A stretch of DNA of 64,000 nt from UBA668 sp040081465 (GTDB lineage Bacteria > Actinomycetota > Acidimicrobiia > Acidimicrobiales > Ilumatobacteraceae). The notes below the pieces were generated by a model. It ran no database searches and was not told the origin of the DNA. It was given only the letters and a program-made list of their open reading frames with translations. The DNA lies in assembly GCA_040081465.1 (NCBI GenBank), contig JBEBGL010000001.1, positions 248,001 through 312,000 on the forward strand, read 5' to 3'. The position numbers were made by a program, and so were the translations under genes. Shown here piece by piece: positions 51,167 to 60,355 of the stretch. The first letter of the stretch is position 1; each line of letters begins with the position of its first letter.

Positions 51167-52768
51167 TCATGTGCCGCCACGACGAGCCTGCGCCCGCCGT
51201 TCTGCCTCCAATCGCTCAAGCTCAGGTGCCTCGGTCGTCAGGTGCGACATGGCCGAAGCGACCGCCCGATGCCCGGCTTGCTCGGCAATTAGGCGATGCA
51301 TTTCGAGAACGATGCGCCGGTACGAAGGATGGCCTTGCGGCGAGGAACGCAGTTCCAACAGGTGAATCGCCTCGCGGGCGTTGAACTGCATGGTGTAGCG
51401 CATGCGATAGGCCATGCAGACCGCGTACGGCGCCTGCAGCGGAAACTCTTCCTTCAGCGCGTCGTACAACGCGGCCGAGCGAGCCATTGCGTCATCGAAC
51501 ACTTCGGCCATGCCGGCTTCCTCGACCAACTCAGGGCGAACATAACCATGGTTCGGGGTCAACCCCTGCCATTCGATGGTCAACATTCGGTGGCGTTGCA
51601 GATCGCGGAACGCGCCGTAGTCGCTGAGAACGTCGAAGCGATAGTCGACTCGTTCGAATGCGCGCCCGGGCTTGTGGCGGCGGTTCTCGCGCTCGCCAAC
51701 GTATGCCTTCAAGAGCGCGAGTCGCTCGGTAGGTCCGAGCTGCCGGACTCGTTCAGCAATTTGCGACTCTGGAACGTGCGTTAGCGGATAACAGATGGCC
51801 GCGAGCAACTTGTCCTCGGCGTCGGGGTCGAAGTCGACGAGTTGCACCGACGGCACTTGCTCGACCGGCGCACCACCAAACAACGACTCGACCAACTCGC
51901 TAGTGCGTTCTCGTGTCGTGCCAAGGTAATTGCTCCAGCGTCCACCGCGATCGGCGATGTCGACGCGGCGCAGGAAGCTAGGGATCACCTTGCGCAACTC
52001 GTGCAGCATCAGGTCGGCGTAATGCCTCGCCTCGGGCAATGGATGCGACCGCATGCGCACCAGCAGGGTTTCGAATGCTTGGCCTGAGCCGTAGATGCCG
52101 ACGTTGCTGAGTGAAGCCGCTGGCAGCACCCCACGTACTGCGTCGAGCGCCTTTGCCCTGGTAGCGGTGCGATACACAAAGTCGCTGTCGCCCGGCTCGT
52201 GCGCGACCGTTGCTCGAACATGATCGGTCACCTTGTTGAGCAACAAGCTGTAACTGTCGAACATGCGATCCATGTCGCCGACGTAGCGCGTGCCGAAACG
52301 GCTGGAGAGGATTGCGGGATCTCGGTAGAACCGAAAGCGGCCACCAAGCCGCGCGTCGTAGCTGATGTAGCGCGTGCTTTGTTCGAGGTAGCTCATCAGG
52401 CGACCCCACTCGAGCACCTTCGTGAGAATGTTCGACGCCTGCTCGCACGCGAGGTGCACGCCACCGAGTTGCGCGACTGAATCGTCGCCGTACTCGAAGA
52501 AGACTTTTTCGTATAGCTCTTCTGCGCGCTCGAGGCCGACAGTTGCATCGACGGTGATGTCGCCGGAAATGTCGAGGTCGCCAACGAACTCGTCGAGGAA
52601 GAGTCGGCGCAAGCTCTTGGGGCTGCGGCTGTAGCGAGCGAACAGCGCGCCCTTCACGACCTCGGGAAGGTTGACCAGCGCGAAGACGGGACCGTCGAGG
52701 TTCGTGAAGTAGCGCCGCAAAATGTCGGCCTCGCCCTCGGTGTATTCCTCGGGGACATAGACCGTCAC
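51167..52768 (-). CDS. Tandem ThyX-like protein (FAD-dependent thymidylate synthase family)
   Basis: 533 residues, twice the usual ThyX length, with two ThyX-like halves. ThyX has the motif RHRxxSxNExSxRY. Here the N-terminal half has GRLMSYLEQSTRY (about 122-134), keeping the Ser and EQSTRY part. The C-terminal half has RHRMLT (392-397) but lacks the rest. The chain may fold as a pseudo-dimer with a shared site, or be a non-synthase homologue. The GTG at 52768 has TACAAT ending 8 nt upstream; the longer open frame runs through that promoter. Confidence 0.85.
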   Translation of the reverse strand: MTVYVPEEYTEGEADILRRYFTNLDGPVFALVNLPEVVKGALFARYSRSPKSLRRLFLDEFVGDLDISGDITVDATVGLERAEELYEKVFFEYGDDSVAQLGGVHLACEQASNILTKVLEWGRLMSYLEQSTRYISYDARLGGRFRFYRDPAILSSRFGTRYVGDMDRMFDSYSLLLNKVTDHVRATVAHEPGDSDFVYRTATRAKALDAVRGVLPAASLSNVGIYGSGQAFETLLVRMRSHPLPEARHYADLMLHELRKVIPSFLRRVDIADRGGRWSNYLGTTRERTSELVESLFGGAPVEQVPSVQLVDFDPDAEDKLLAAICYPLTHVPESQIAERVRQLGPTERLALLKAYVGERENRRHKPGRAFERVDYRFDVLSDYGAFRDLQRHRMLTIEWQGLTPNHGYVRPELVEEAGMAEVFDDAMARSAALYDALKEEFPLQAPYAVCMAYRMRYTMQFNAREAIHLLELRSSPQGHPSYRRIVLEMHRLIAEQAGHRAVASAMSHLTTEAPELERLEAERRAQARRGGT

Positions 52769-52776
52769 GGGGGTGG

Positions 52777-52782
52777 ATTGTA
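52777..52782 (-). promoter_or_regulatory. Leaderless -10 of the ThyX-like gene
   Basis: TACAAT on the minus strand (52782-52777) is followed after 8 nt by the GTG at 52768. No Shine-Dalgarno sequence is present. It lies 15 nt past the right end of a hairpin in the same gap. Confidence 0.55.
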
Positions 52783-52797
52783 CGGTGGGCGCCGATG

Positions 52798-52837
52798 GTC
52801 GGCGGGGATAGCCCCACCCTGGCCCCGTCCCGCCGAC
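52798..52837 (-). terminator. Candidate hairpin terminator after the M20 gene
   Basis: GTCGGCGGG (52798-52806) and CCCGCCGAC (52829-52837) form a 9-bp GC stem with a 22-nt loop, starting 3 nt after the M20 stop on the minus strand. No T-run follows, so a Rho-independent role is uncertain. Confidence 0.35.
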
Positions 52838-52839
52838 GG

Positions 52840-54042
52840 CTACAGAACCTTGACTCCAGATGGTCGGGTTTCGAATGCTGCCTGCGCTTGAGCCAGCACT
52901 CCCGGTGAGCACCAGAGATCGATGACGGTCATCGCCATCGCCTTCGCACCGTCAATGACCGCGCGGTCGCCGTCGGGGCCGCCCGCCGCGCGGGCGAAGT
53001 CCACCGTGTGGATCGGCACGCCGTCGGCGGCGACCTTGATCATCGGATGGATTGAGGGTACGAGGTAGCTGACGTTGCCCATGTCGGTGCTGCCCACAAC
53101 GTGGCGACCACTGGTGATCGGGTCGACCACTGTACGCCCGAGCCTGCCGGCGTTCGCTGTGTAGGCCTGCACCATCGGACCGTTGTCGATCATGTCGGCG
53201 CAGGTGATGTCGTCCCACTTATGAGTCATCGTGCAGCCACACGCCGTTGCCGCGCTCTCCAGGCAAGTCACGACGCGCTCCTTGAGCGGCTGCAGTGACG
53301 AGATTGTTCCGGACCGCACGTACCAATCCATCTCGGTCTCGGACGGAACGATGTTGGGCTTGTCACCTGCCTTAGTGAAGATTCCGTGCAGTCGCTCGTT
53401 TGGCCGGATGTGCTGGCGCATCGCTGCGACATTCATGTAGCCGAGCACCGCTGCGTCGAGCGCATTGCGACCCTCCCACGGGGCTGCCGCCGCGTGTGCT
53501 GCCTTGCCCTCGAACGCGACGATCAGCTCTTGGATGGCGATGGTGTCCATCGAGAACAGGTCGGCGTCGGCGGGGTGCACCATCATCGCGGCAGCGACAT
53601 CGTCGAATGCGCCGGCGCGCGCCATGTGCACCTTGCCGGCGCCGCCTTCTTCCGCAGGCGTGCCCATAATGCGAACGCGACCACCGGCTTGCTCGGCAAC
53701 GAATGCCGCGGCGAGCCCTGCGCCAAGACCAGCCGTGCCGATGACGTTGTGGCCGCATGCATGACCGATACCCGGAAGCGCGTCGTACTCACACAGCACT
53801 GCGATTGTTGGGCCGGTGGTGCCAACCTTCGCATCGAATGCAGTCTCAAGGCCGTACGCGTGCCGTGTCGGCTTCACGCCGTTGCGCTCGAGCATGTCGG
53901 TGAGGACGCCGTGCGCGAAGACCTCTTCGAAGTTCAGTTCTGGATGCGCGTGGATCTGGTGGCTGGCGTCGACTAGCTGGTCGGCCAGTTCGTCGACTCG
54001 ACTGCACACAGCTTCCTTGAGAGCTTCGATGTTTGTCGTCAT
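52840..54042 (-). CDS. M20-family amidohydrolase (PM20D2/AbgB-like)
   Basis: 400 residues. Metal-binding segments LCEYDALPGIGHACGHN, TPAEEGGAGK and HPADADLF are typical of M20D amidohydrolases, which cleave N-acyl amino acids, p-aminobenzoyl-glutamate or dipeptides. The lid domain (GKAAHAAAAPWEGRNALDAA) is present. It follows the MDR gene by 9 nt on the same strand and is probably in one transcript with it. Confidence 0.9.
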   Translation of the reverse strand: MTTNIEALKEAVCSRVDELADQLVDASHQIHAHPELNFEEVFAHGVLTDMLERNGVKPTRHAYGLETAFDAKVGTTGPTIAVLCEYDALPGIGHACGHNVIGTAGLGAGLAAAFVAEQAGGRVRIMGTPAEEGGAGKVHMARAGAFDDVAAAMMVHPADADLFSMDTIAIQELIVAFEGKAAHAAAAPWEGRNALDAAVLGYMNVAAMRQHIRPNERLHGIFTKAGDKPNIVPSETEMDWYVRSGTISSLQPLKERVVTCLESAATACGCTMTHKWDDITCADMIDNGPMVQAYTANAGRLGRTVVDPITSGRHVVGSTDMGNVSYLVPSIHPMIKVAADGVPIHTVDFARAAGGPDGDRAVIDGAKAMAMTVIDLWCSPGVLAQAQAAFETRPSGVKVL

Positions 54043-54051
54043 GACTACCGG

Positions 54052-55044
54052 TTAATCCTCTCCGTGCCGCAGCACGATCTTTCCTAGTTGCTCACCGTTC
54101 TCCAGACGCGCCAGCGCGTCGCCGTAGTCGCCGAGCGCGTACTCGCGATCGACGTGCACCGCTACGCCCTGCGCGATCAGATCTGTAACAGCATCGAACT
54201 CTTCGTAGCTGCCCATTGTGCTGCCAATGATCTCGTTCTGTTTGAAGAACAGCCGCGGCAAGTTCAGCTCGACCTTCGGACCCGACGTCCCACCACACAC
54301 GACCAGTCGGCCACCTGGATTGAGCGCACGAATCGATTGCTCCCACGTCGCCGGCCCAACGCTCTCGATCACGACATCGGCTTCGACGGGCCATTTGGTT
54401 GCCGCGCTGTCGTGGGCCGCGACGGCACCCATCGCCAGCGCTTCGGCGCGTTTTGCCTCGCTGCGACTTGTCGCAACTACCGAGCAGCCCATGTGCTGCG
54501 CGATGGCCAATGCAGCACACGACACGCCTGAACCAATTCCCACTACCAGCACGGTCTGACCAGCCTGTGCGCGAGCGCGGCGCAACATTCGGTAGGCGGT
54601 GAGATATGCGAGCGGGTAGGCAGCACACTCGGCCCACGACCGCCCTGCAGGACGGCGACGCACGTTGCGACTGGGTGCGATCGCGTACTGCGCATGCCCG
54701 CCCCAACAGTGTTCGCCGTAGATGAAGAAGCCGGGCCCCATTGGGCTATCGATGCCCAGCGCATCGATCTCGGCTTGCGGTGAGACACCAGGGTTGATCA
54801 CGACCTCCTCGCCAACGGCGACAGATGTGACGCTCGCGCCGACTGCCTCGACGATGCCGGCGACGTCGCAGCCAGGCACATGCGGGAGGGGCGGCTTGGG
54901 TAACCCGCGCGTAACCCACAGGTCCATGTGGTTCAGCGCGCTCGCGACGACGCGCACGCGCACGTCGTCGGCGGCGAGCGGAGGCAAATCGATGTCGCCG
55001 AAGCGATAGCTGCCTGGTGACTCGTCGAGGATCCACGCCTTCAC
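54052..55044 (-). CDS. Zinc-containing-alcohol-dehydrogenase-like (MDR) oxidoreductase
   Basis: 330 residues. MDR fold: N-terminal catalytic domain (NHMDLWVTRGLPKPPLPHVPGCDVAG) and a Rossmann domain (VLVVGIGSGVSCAALAIAQHMGC). The usual structural-zinc cysteine cluster is not evident, which fits quinone-oxidoreductase-like members. The GTG at 55044 has TAGGGT ending 7 nt upstream. Substrate unknown. Confidence 0.88.
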   Translation of the reverse strand: MKAWILDESPGSYRFGDIDLPPLAADDVRVRVVASALNHMDLWVTRGLPKPPLPHVPGCDVAGIVEAVGASVTSVAVGEEVVINPGVSPQAEIDALGIDSPMGPGFFIYGEHCWGGHAQYAIAPSRNVRRRPAGRSWAECAAYPLAYLTAYRMLRRARAQAGQTVLVVGIGSGVSCAALAIAQHMGCSVVATSRSEAKRAEALAMGAVAAHDSAATKWPVEADVVIESVGPATWEQSIRALNPGGRLVVCGGTSGPKVELNLPRLFFKQNEIIGSTMGSYEEFDAVTDLIAQGVAVHVDREYALGDYGDALARLENGEQLGKIVLRHGED

Positions 55045-55072
55045 GGTCGCGACCCTAACTAGCCGCTGGCCC

Positions 55073-55681
55073 TCAGGCGTAGACGGTGAGGGCGTCTGGC
55101 TCGACAGTGATCTGCAGCTCGGCCGCACTACCCCACCGTTCACCATCGACCCAGATCACGAGCGGTCTCTTGAACGTCAACGAATAGTCTGTGACCTGCC
55201 TGGTTGTCAGCTGCGGATGCGGCAGGTGAGTACCTGTGCGTGCCCGTCGCATCGCAGCCCGACGCGCGCGCCACGACATGTCAGCGGCGACGTGCAAGAT
55301 GTCGACCTTGCCGTCGTTGGGGTGTGAACGCGGCGCCACGTCGTAGTTGCCGAAGAACTGGGCATTCATCGCGAACAGCACCTCGCCGCGATGCCAACTG
55401 CGCCGCGCGACGACATGAGACACAGCCCAGGTGACTCGCTCACCTGCCTGCACGCGCAGCAAGTCGACGATGGCCTGCGTCACCGTCCCGGGGAAGCGTC
55501 CGCTGCCTCCGCCCATGGTTCGCGCTAGATCTCCCCCGCCAAGCCCGAGGGGACGCAAGCTTTCGCCTCGCTCGCGTTGGCGCACCACGAAGTCGCGCGC
55601 ATCACGGTCAGTCGGAACGACGCGTAGGTCGGCGGGTGACGGAACTGCGACGCCCCATGGCATCCCCTTCTCAATCGTCAC
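55073..55681 (-). CDS. Diacylglycerol-kinase-like C-terminal-domain protein
   Basis: 202 residues. The part GKVDILHVAADMSWRARRAAMRRARTGTHLPHP and the terminal beta-rich WVDGERWGSAAELQITVEPDALTVY match the C-terminal half of lipid kinases (YegS/DgkB-like). The N-terminal nucleotide-binding half is missing, so kinase activity is doubtful. The GTG overlaps the helY stop (GTGA), so it is coupled to the helicase gene. Confidence 0.72.
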   Translation of the reverse strand: MTIEKGMPWGVAVPSPADLRVVPTDRDARDFVVRQRERGESLRPLGLGGGDLARTMGGGSGRFPGTVTQAIVDLLRVQAGERVTWAVSHVVARRSWHRGEVLFAMNAQFFGNYDVAPRSHPNDGKVDILHVAADMSWRARRAAMRRARTGTHLPHPQLTTRQVTDYSLTFKRPLVIWVDGERWGSAAELQITVEPDALTVYA

Positions 55682-58311
55682 GCGCCTTCGACCTCCACAG
55701 CGCTCGACGCCGAGACGACGCCACGGAAGAGTGCTTCCGCAGCGGCCTCCGCACTGCGTCGAGTTTCTTTCAGCGGTGCGATCAACGCCAGTTGTCGCAT
55801 CAGATCGATGAGTTGCTTCATTGTGCGCACGAAGTCACCACCCGACAGCTCCTCGGCTGCCACTACCTCTGCAAAACCCTCACCCGCGGCCCAAGCAAAT
55901 GCGACCGCGATGAACGTCGGGTCGGGCGGGCGATGTACTGCGAGCCCGGCTTCTTCCTCGGCGTCTTGCATCTCGTAGCTGATGCGCGCGATCGATTGCC
56001 AGCGACGCCGAACCATCGGCGACGGATACCACGCGGCGGGCGGCGGTTCGGGGCTGCGGTGCTCGTAAACGAACACGCTGACAAGGCCGGCCAGCGACGG
56101 TGGATCGAGGCCGTCTAGCAACCCCTGACGTGCACACTCGACGACGAGTAGATCGCACTCGTGGAACAGACGGGCGAGTATCTCGCCTCCTTCTGTCAGC
56201 GACCAGCCATCTACGTAGCCCCACGTCTGCAGCACGCGCAGAACTCGGTCGAAGTCGCGCGCAATCGACTGGCTACGCCCCTGCACGCGAACGCGCAACT
56301 CTTCGACCTCTCGCGCGGCGCGGTCGGCTTGCGTGGCGGCTTTCATACGGTCGGCCAGGTCTGGATCGGCTTCGACCGGGTGATCTCCGTCGTAGGCGAC
56401 CGAGCCCGCACGCCGACGACGAGGCGGCGCAGTGACTTCCGACTGCTCGAGCATGGTCGCGACGCGGCGCCGAAAGTCGTTGCGGTTTGGCGCGTAGTCG
56501 GCCGGTAACTCCATGCGACCGATCGGCGTTGGCGGATCGTAAAAGTCGCTGGCGGTCAACATGAGTAGGTCGTGCCGCGTCGTTAGGCCCGTAAGGCGGA
56601 TGCCACCCTTGCGATGCGCGTTCGACAGAACCACTACGCGCCCGACGTAGCGACCCTTCTCGACGTGCAAGATGTCGCCCGGTCGCACGCGTAGAAGTGC
56701 AAGCGTCACCGGGTCGTCGCGCACGATCGGCCCGGGCGGCGGCCGATCGCCTTGTTGTTTGAGTCGGCGGTACTCCTCTAAGTCGCCGAATGGGCTACGC
56801 GCACGCTCGAGATGCTCGGCCAGTTGCAGTTGCCGGCGTTCCAGGCGCGCCTCCAACTTCACGACGTCGCGATCCGCTTGGTACTGCGCGAACGACAAGT
56901 TCAGCAGATGATGCGCGCGCTCACTGGTGTACGAGCGCACCAGGTTTGCGGCCATGTTGTACGTGGGTCGAAACGCCGAGTTGAGATGAAACGTTCGGCT
57001 ACCCACAAGTGCGGCAACCTGTTCGAACGGCACGAACGGGCTCCACAGCACAACCGCGTGTCCGAGGTCGTCGAGACCGCGACGCCCAGCGCGCCCGGTG
57101 AGTTGCGTGTACTCCCCTGGCGTAAGGAACGTGTGGTGATCACCCGTGAACTTGCTCAGCTTTTCGATGACGACTGTCTTGGCGGGCATATTGATGCCGA
57201 CAGCCAGCGTCTCGGTTGCGAATACCGCCTTCACCAGTCCCTCAACAAAACACGCTTCGACGACTTCCTTGAACGGCGGAACCATGCCCGCGTGGTGCGC
57301 TGCGAAGCCGGCTTCTAGCTGCGCGAGAAACTGTGCGTAACCCAGCACAGCCAAGTCGGCCGGATCCATTCCACCGAGTCGTGCATCGACGATCTCGCGG
57401 ATGCGATCGCGATCGCCCGCTGAGCTCAGTCGTAGGTCGGCGGCAAGACACGACTTGGCAGCCTCCTCGCACTGATTGCGACTGAATATGAAATAGATCG
57501 CGGGCAGCATGTGCTGCCGTTCGAGGACCTCGATTACTTCTAGTCGCGACGGTGTGAATAGTCGGCGGCGCCCGTGTTGCTTGCCGACGGGGCTGCCGCC
57601 GCGACGATCGCGGCTGTGGCGCACGGCCTCCGCATCCAACCTGATTGCGTCGGTGTTCGGTCGACCGCTAATCAACACCGGAAGCAGATGCAATCGGTCG
57701 TGAGTCTGATCGCCGATCAGGTAGTGGTTGTCGAGCTGCACGGGCCGACGATCTTCCAGCACAGTCCTTGTCGGTCCGCGCACGGTGCTGATCCACTCGG
57801 CCAGCTCGGCGGCGTTGCTGACCGTCGCCGAGAGGCAGACCAGGCGAACGTGTGCCGGAAGGTGAATGATCACTTCCTCCCACACCGGACCGCGATACGT
57901 GTCCTGCAGGAAGTGCACCTCGTCCAGCACGACCACTGCAAGTTCGCGAAGGCCTGGGCTGCGCGCGTAGATCATGTTGCGCAGCACCTCGGTGGTCATC
58001 ACGACAACTTCTGCGTCGCCGTTGATCGCGTTATCACCCGTTAGCAGTCCAACTCGTTGCGGGCCGAGTCGCTCGACGAGATCGTGATACTTCTGGTTCG
58101 ACAGGGCTTTGATCGGCGCCGTGTAGAACGCACGCTTCCCGTCGGCTATTGCAGCGTCGATCGCGTACTCGGCGACGACCGTCTTGCCGCTACCGGTAGG
58201 TGCCGCGACCAACACAGATTCGCCCTCGTCGAGTGCATCTAGCGCGCGCAACTGGAAGTCGTCGAGCGGAAATGAGTAGTGGGCAATCAGCTCGGCCCGG
58301 TTGGCGCGCAC
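55678..58311 (-). CDS. helY: HelY-like superfamily 2 RNA helicase (Ski2/Mtr4-like)
   Basis: 877 residues. Motif I APTGSGKT, motif II DEVH, motif III SAT, motif VI QLTGRAGRRG, then a long C-terminal helical domain, as in the Ski2/Mtr4 group. HelY of mycobacteria is the closest known relative and, as here, sits next to tatC. A role in RNA processing or decay is likely. I take the GTG at 58311, 13 nt after the tatC stop; the TTG at 58374 would overlap tatC by 50 nt. Confidence 0.9.
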   Translation of the reverse strand: MRANRAELIAHYSFPLDDFQLRALDALDEGESVLVAAPTGSGKTVVAEYAIDAAIADGKRAFYTAPIKALSNQKYHDLVERLGPQRVGLLTGDNAINGDAEVVVMTTEVLRNMIYARSPGLRELAVVVLDEVHFLQDTYRGPVWEEVIIHLPAHVRLVCLSATVSNAAELAEWISTVRGPTRTVLEDRRPVQLDNHYLIGDQTHDRLHLLPVLISGRPNTDAIRLDAEAVRHSRDRRGGSPVGKQHGRRRLFTPSRLEVIEVLERQHMLPAIYFIFSRNQCEEAAKSCLAADLRLSSAGDRDRIREIVDARLGGMDPADLAVLGYAQFLAQLEAGFAAHHAGMVPPFKEVVEACFVEGLVKAVFATETLAVGINMPAKTVVIEKLSKFTGDHHTFLTPGEYTQLTGRAGRRGLDDLGHAVVLWSPFVPFEQVAALVGSRTFHLNSAFRPTYNMAANLVRSYTSERAHHLLNLSFAQYQADRDVVKLEARLERRQLQLAEHLERARSPFGDLEEYRRLKQQGDRPPPGPIVRDDPVTLALLRVRPGDILHVEKGRYVGRVVVLSNAHRKGGIRLTGLTTRHDLLMLTASDFYDPPTPIGRMELPADYAPNRNDFRRRVATMLEQSEVTAPPRRRRAGSVAYDGDHPVEADPDLADRMKAATQADRAAREVEELRVRVQGRSQSIARDFDRVLRVLQTWGYVDGWSLTEGGEILARLFHECDLLVVECARQGLLDGLDPPSLAGLVSVFVYEHRSPEPPPAAWYPSPMVRRRWQSIARISYEMQDAEEEAGLAVHRPPDPTFIAVAFAWAAGEGFAEVVAAEELSGGDFVRTMKQLIDLMRQLALIAPLKETRRSAEAAAEALFRGVVSASSAVEVEGA

Positions 58312-58324
58312 CTTACTTATCGTG

Positions 58325-59119
58325 TCAGGCCGCGGCCTCGCGCGCCTGCTTACGCTTCTGCGCGACACGGCCAATCAACACTGCGATTCCGTAGAAGATG
58401 GTCATCGGAGCCGCCATCGCCATCATCGAATAGGGATCCCCGCTCGGCGTTATCAACGCAGCGATAACAAAGATGATGACGACCGCGTAGCGCCACTGCT
58501 TCATCAGTGTTTGAGGGGTGAGCACGCCGACCAATTGCAGGAAGACGAGCAACACGGGGAACTCGAAGGTGATTCCAAACGCCGCGATCATCAGGCCGAA
58601 GAGCGACACGTATTTACTCACTTGGAAGTTCGCCTGCACGTCCTTGCCGGCCCACGAGATGAGGAAGTCGAGCGCCGGTGTAAGGGTGAGATAGGCGACG
58701 GTTGCACCCATGAGGAAGAGCAAGATCGACGAGACGATGAACGGGATTGCGTACTTCTTTTCCTTTGCGTGCAGCGCCGGCACAATGAAGCGCCAGATCT
58801 GCCACAAGATCACCGGCAGCGCCAGGATGATGCCGCCGTAGGTGCAAATCGACAGTCGAGTGCTGAAGCCTTCCAGCGGTCCGAGGAACGACAGTTCACA
58901 GTTCAGGTTCTTGTTCTGGTCGCACAGCTGCTCGTAAGGCCGGCGCATGAAGTCGAGTATCTGGTCGTAGAACGCCAGGTTGATGATGATGCCGACGATG
59001 ATCGCCAGCACAGAGCGAATGATTCGGGTTCGCAGCTCCGCAAGGTGCTGCGTGAGGGTCATGCGGTCGTCGGGTGGCTCCACCTTCGGTGAATCCGTAC
59101 CCCGGAAGGGGATCTTCAT
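58325..59119 (-). CDS. tatC: Twin-arginine translocase subunit TatC
   Basis: 264 residues. Six hydrophobic segments and the signature start MTLTQHLAELRTRI (with the conserved Glu that binds twin-arginine signals), PYEQLCDQN and TFEFPVLLVFLQ. TatC receives folded twin-arginine substrates in the membrane. The start overlaps tatB by ATGA. The order tatB-tatC-helY on one strand matches M. tuberculosis. Confidence 0.95.
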   Translation of the reverse strand: MKIPFRGTDSPKVEPPDDRMTLTQHLAELRTRIIRSVLAIIVGIIINLAFYDQILDFMRRPYEQLCDQNKNLNCELSFLGPLEGFSTRLSICTYGGIILALPVILWQIWRFIVPALHAKEKKYAIPFIVSSILLFLMGATVAYLTLTPALDFLISWAGKDVQANFQVSKYVSLFGLMIAAFGITFEFPVLLVFLQLVGVLTPQTLMKQWRYAVVIIFVIAALITPSGDPYSMMAMAAPMTIFYGIAVLIGRVAQKRKQAREAAA

Positions 59120-59574
59120 TCGCCGGCGTCCTGCGCCTTCGCGACTTCGTCGGGAGTCGAAACGTCGGCTTCGCCACTCGAGGACTCGCCGTTTGTCTCG
59201 TCGGGGTTGCTCGTGTCGCGTGCCAGTCGCTCTTGGCGCTTGGCGTTGGCGTTGCCGAAGTTCAGGCCGCCGTCGCGACGAACTGGTTCCGCCGGCTTAC
59301 CTGTCGTTGTCTTGGTCGCGCTGGTCGTCTTCTTGCCGTCGAGACTGATGTCGAAGTCGGCGGCCTTGCGCACTGCATCGGCCGTGCCGCGCAGTTCGCG
59401 CATCGGTTCGTCGAAGGCTTGCTTCACCTCGCCCTGAAAGCCGGTGGCCATCTTCTTGAATTCGTTGTAGGCCTTTGTGAACTTGCGCACGGCATCGGGA
59501 AGCTTCTCCGGCCCCAGCACGATAAGACCGATCAGCACCAGAAAGGCGATCTCGCTGCCGGTGAGGTTGAACAC
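59116..59574 (-). CDS. tatB: TatA/TatB-family translocase protein
   Basis: 152 residues. MFNLTGSEIAFLVLIGLIVLGPEKLP is a TatB-type N-terminal transmembrane helix and hinge with Glu in the membrane; an amphipathic helix and a charged, Thr/Asp/Ser-rich tail follow. The GTG at 59574 is supported by TAGACT ending 7 nt upstream and by the family N-terminus. It could also serve as TatA; TatB is preferred because of the MFN start and length. Confidence 0.88.
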   Translation of the reverse strand: MFNLTGSEIAFLVLIGLIVLGPEKLPDAVRKFTKAYNEFKKMATGFQGEVKQAFDEPMRELRGTADAVRKAADFDISLDGKKTTSATKTTTGKPAEPVRRDGGLNFGNANAKRQERLARDTSNPDETNGESSSGEADVSTPDEVAKAQDAGE

Positions 59575-59635
59575 GCTTGCGAGTCTACGAGGCACGGCCC
59601 GCATCGTCTTGGTCGCGCTGTGCCATCATCGCTGG

Positions 59636-60355
59636 ATGCAGCAACGCCTGCCGTCACAACTGGCGGCGCCTATCGCATTTGCTCATCGCGGGGCGAGGGC
59701 CTTTGCAGCCGAGAACACCATCGAAGCGTTTGCGCTCGGCTTGAAGATGGGTGCTACCGGACTGGAGAGCGACGTATGGGTCACCGCCGACGGTGTTGCC
59801 GTGCTCGATCACGACGGTCTCGTGAAACGGACTCTGGGCAAGGGCAAGCCGATCGCCGGCTTTCAGCGCTCGGAACTACCCGAGCACATACCTTCGCTGA
59901 CCGACCTGATCGAGGCGTGCGGCACGGACTACCACCTATCGCTCGACCTTAAGGACCCGCAGTCCGGCCAGGCCGTGATCGACGTTGTGCGCGAAGTCGC
60001 CCCTGCGATGCTCGAGCGTCTGTGGTTGTGCTCGCCAGTTTGGGAGTCGCTGCTGCCCTTACGCGGCCACGGCGCCAAGCTCGTCGACAGCACGCGGCTG
60101 CAACGAATCAAAGAAGGTGCCGAGCGGCGGGCCGCGGTGCTGATGTCGAACGGCATCGACGCCATCAACCTGCATCACACCGAGTGGACTGGCGGACTAG
60201 TTGTATTGTTCCACCGCTTCGAGCGCGTCGCGTTCGGCTGGGACATGCAGGAACCGCACATCCTCGAGCGTTGTCTACGGATGGGCCTTGATGGCGTGTA
60301 CAGCGACTACCCGGATCGAATGATGCAGGCCTATCGCGACAACGTGACTGCTTAG
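59636..60355 (+). CDS. Glycerophosphodiester phosphodiesterase
   Basis: 239 residues. HRGARAFAAENTIEAF carries the catalytic His and Arg with AENT, and ESDVWVTADGVAVLDHDG supplies the metal-binding Glu/Asp and second His. It hydrolyses glycerophosphodiesters to glycerol-3-phosphate and an alcohol. No signal peptide, so it is cytoplasmic. The gene sits on the opposite strand between tatB and lepB. Its stop overlaps the convergent lepB stop. Confidence 0.9.
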   Translation: MQQRLPSQLAAPIAFAHRGARAFAAENTIEAFALGLKMGATGLESDVWVTADGVAVLDHDGLVKRTLGKGKPIAGFQRSELPEHIPSLTDLIEACGTDYHLSLDLKDPQSGQAVIDVVREVAPAMLERLWLCSPVWESLLPLRGHGAKLVDSTRLQRIKEGAERRAAVLMSNGIDAINLHHTEWTGGLVVLFHRFERVAFGWDMQEPHILERCLRMGLDGVYSDYPDRMMQAYRDNVTA

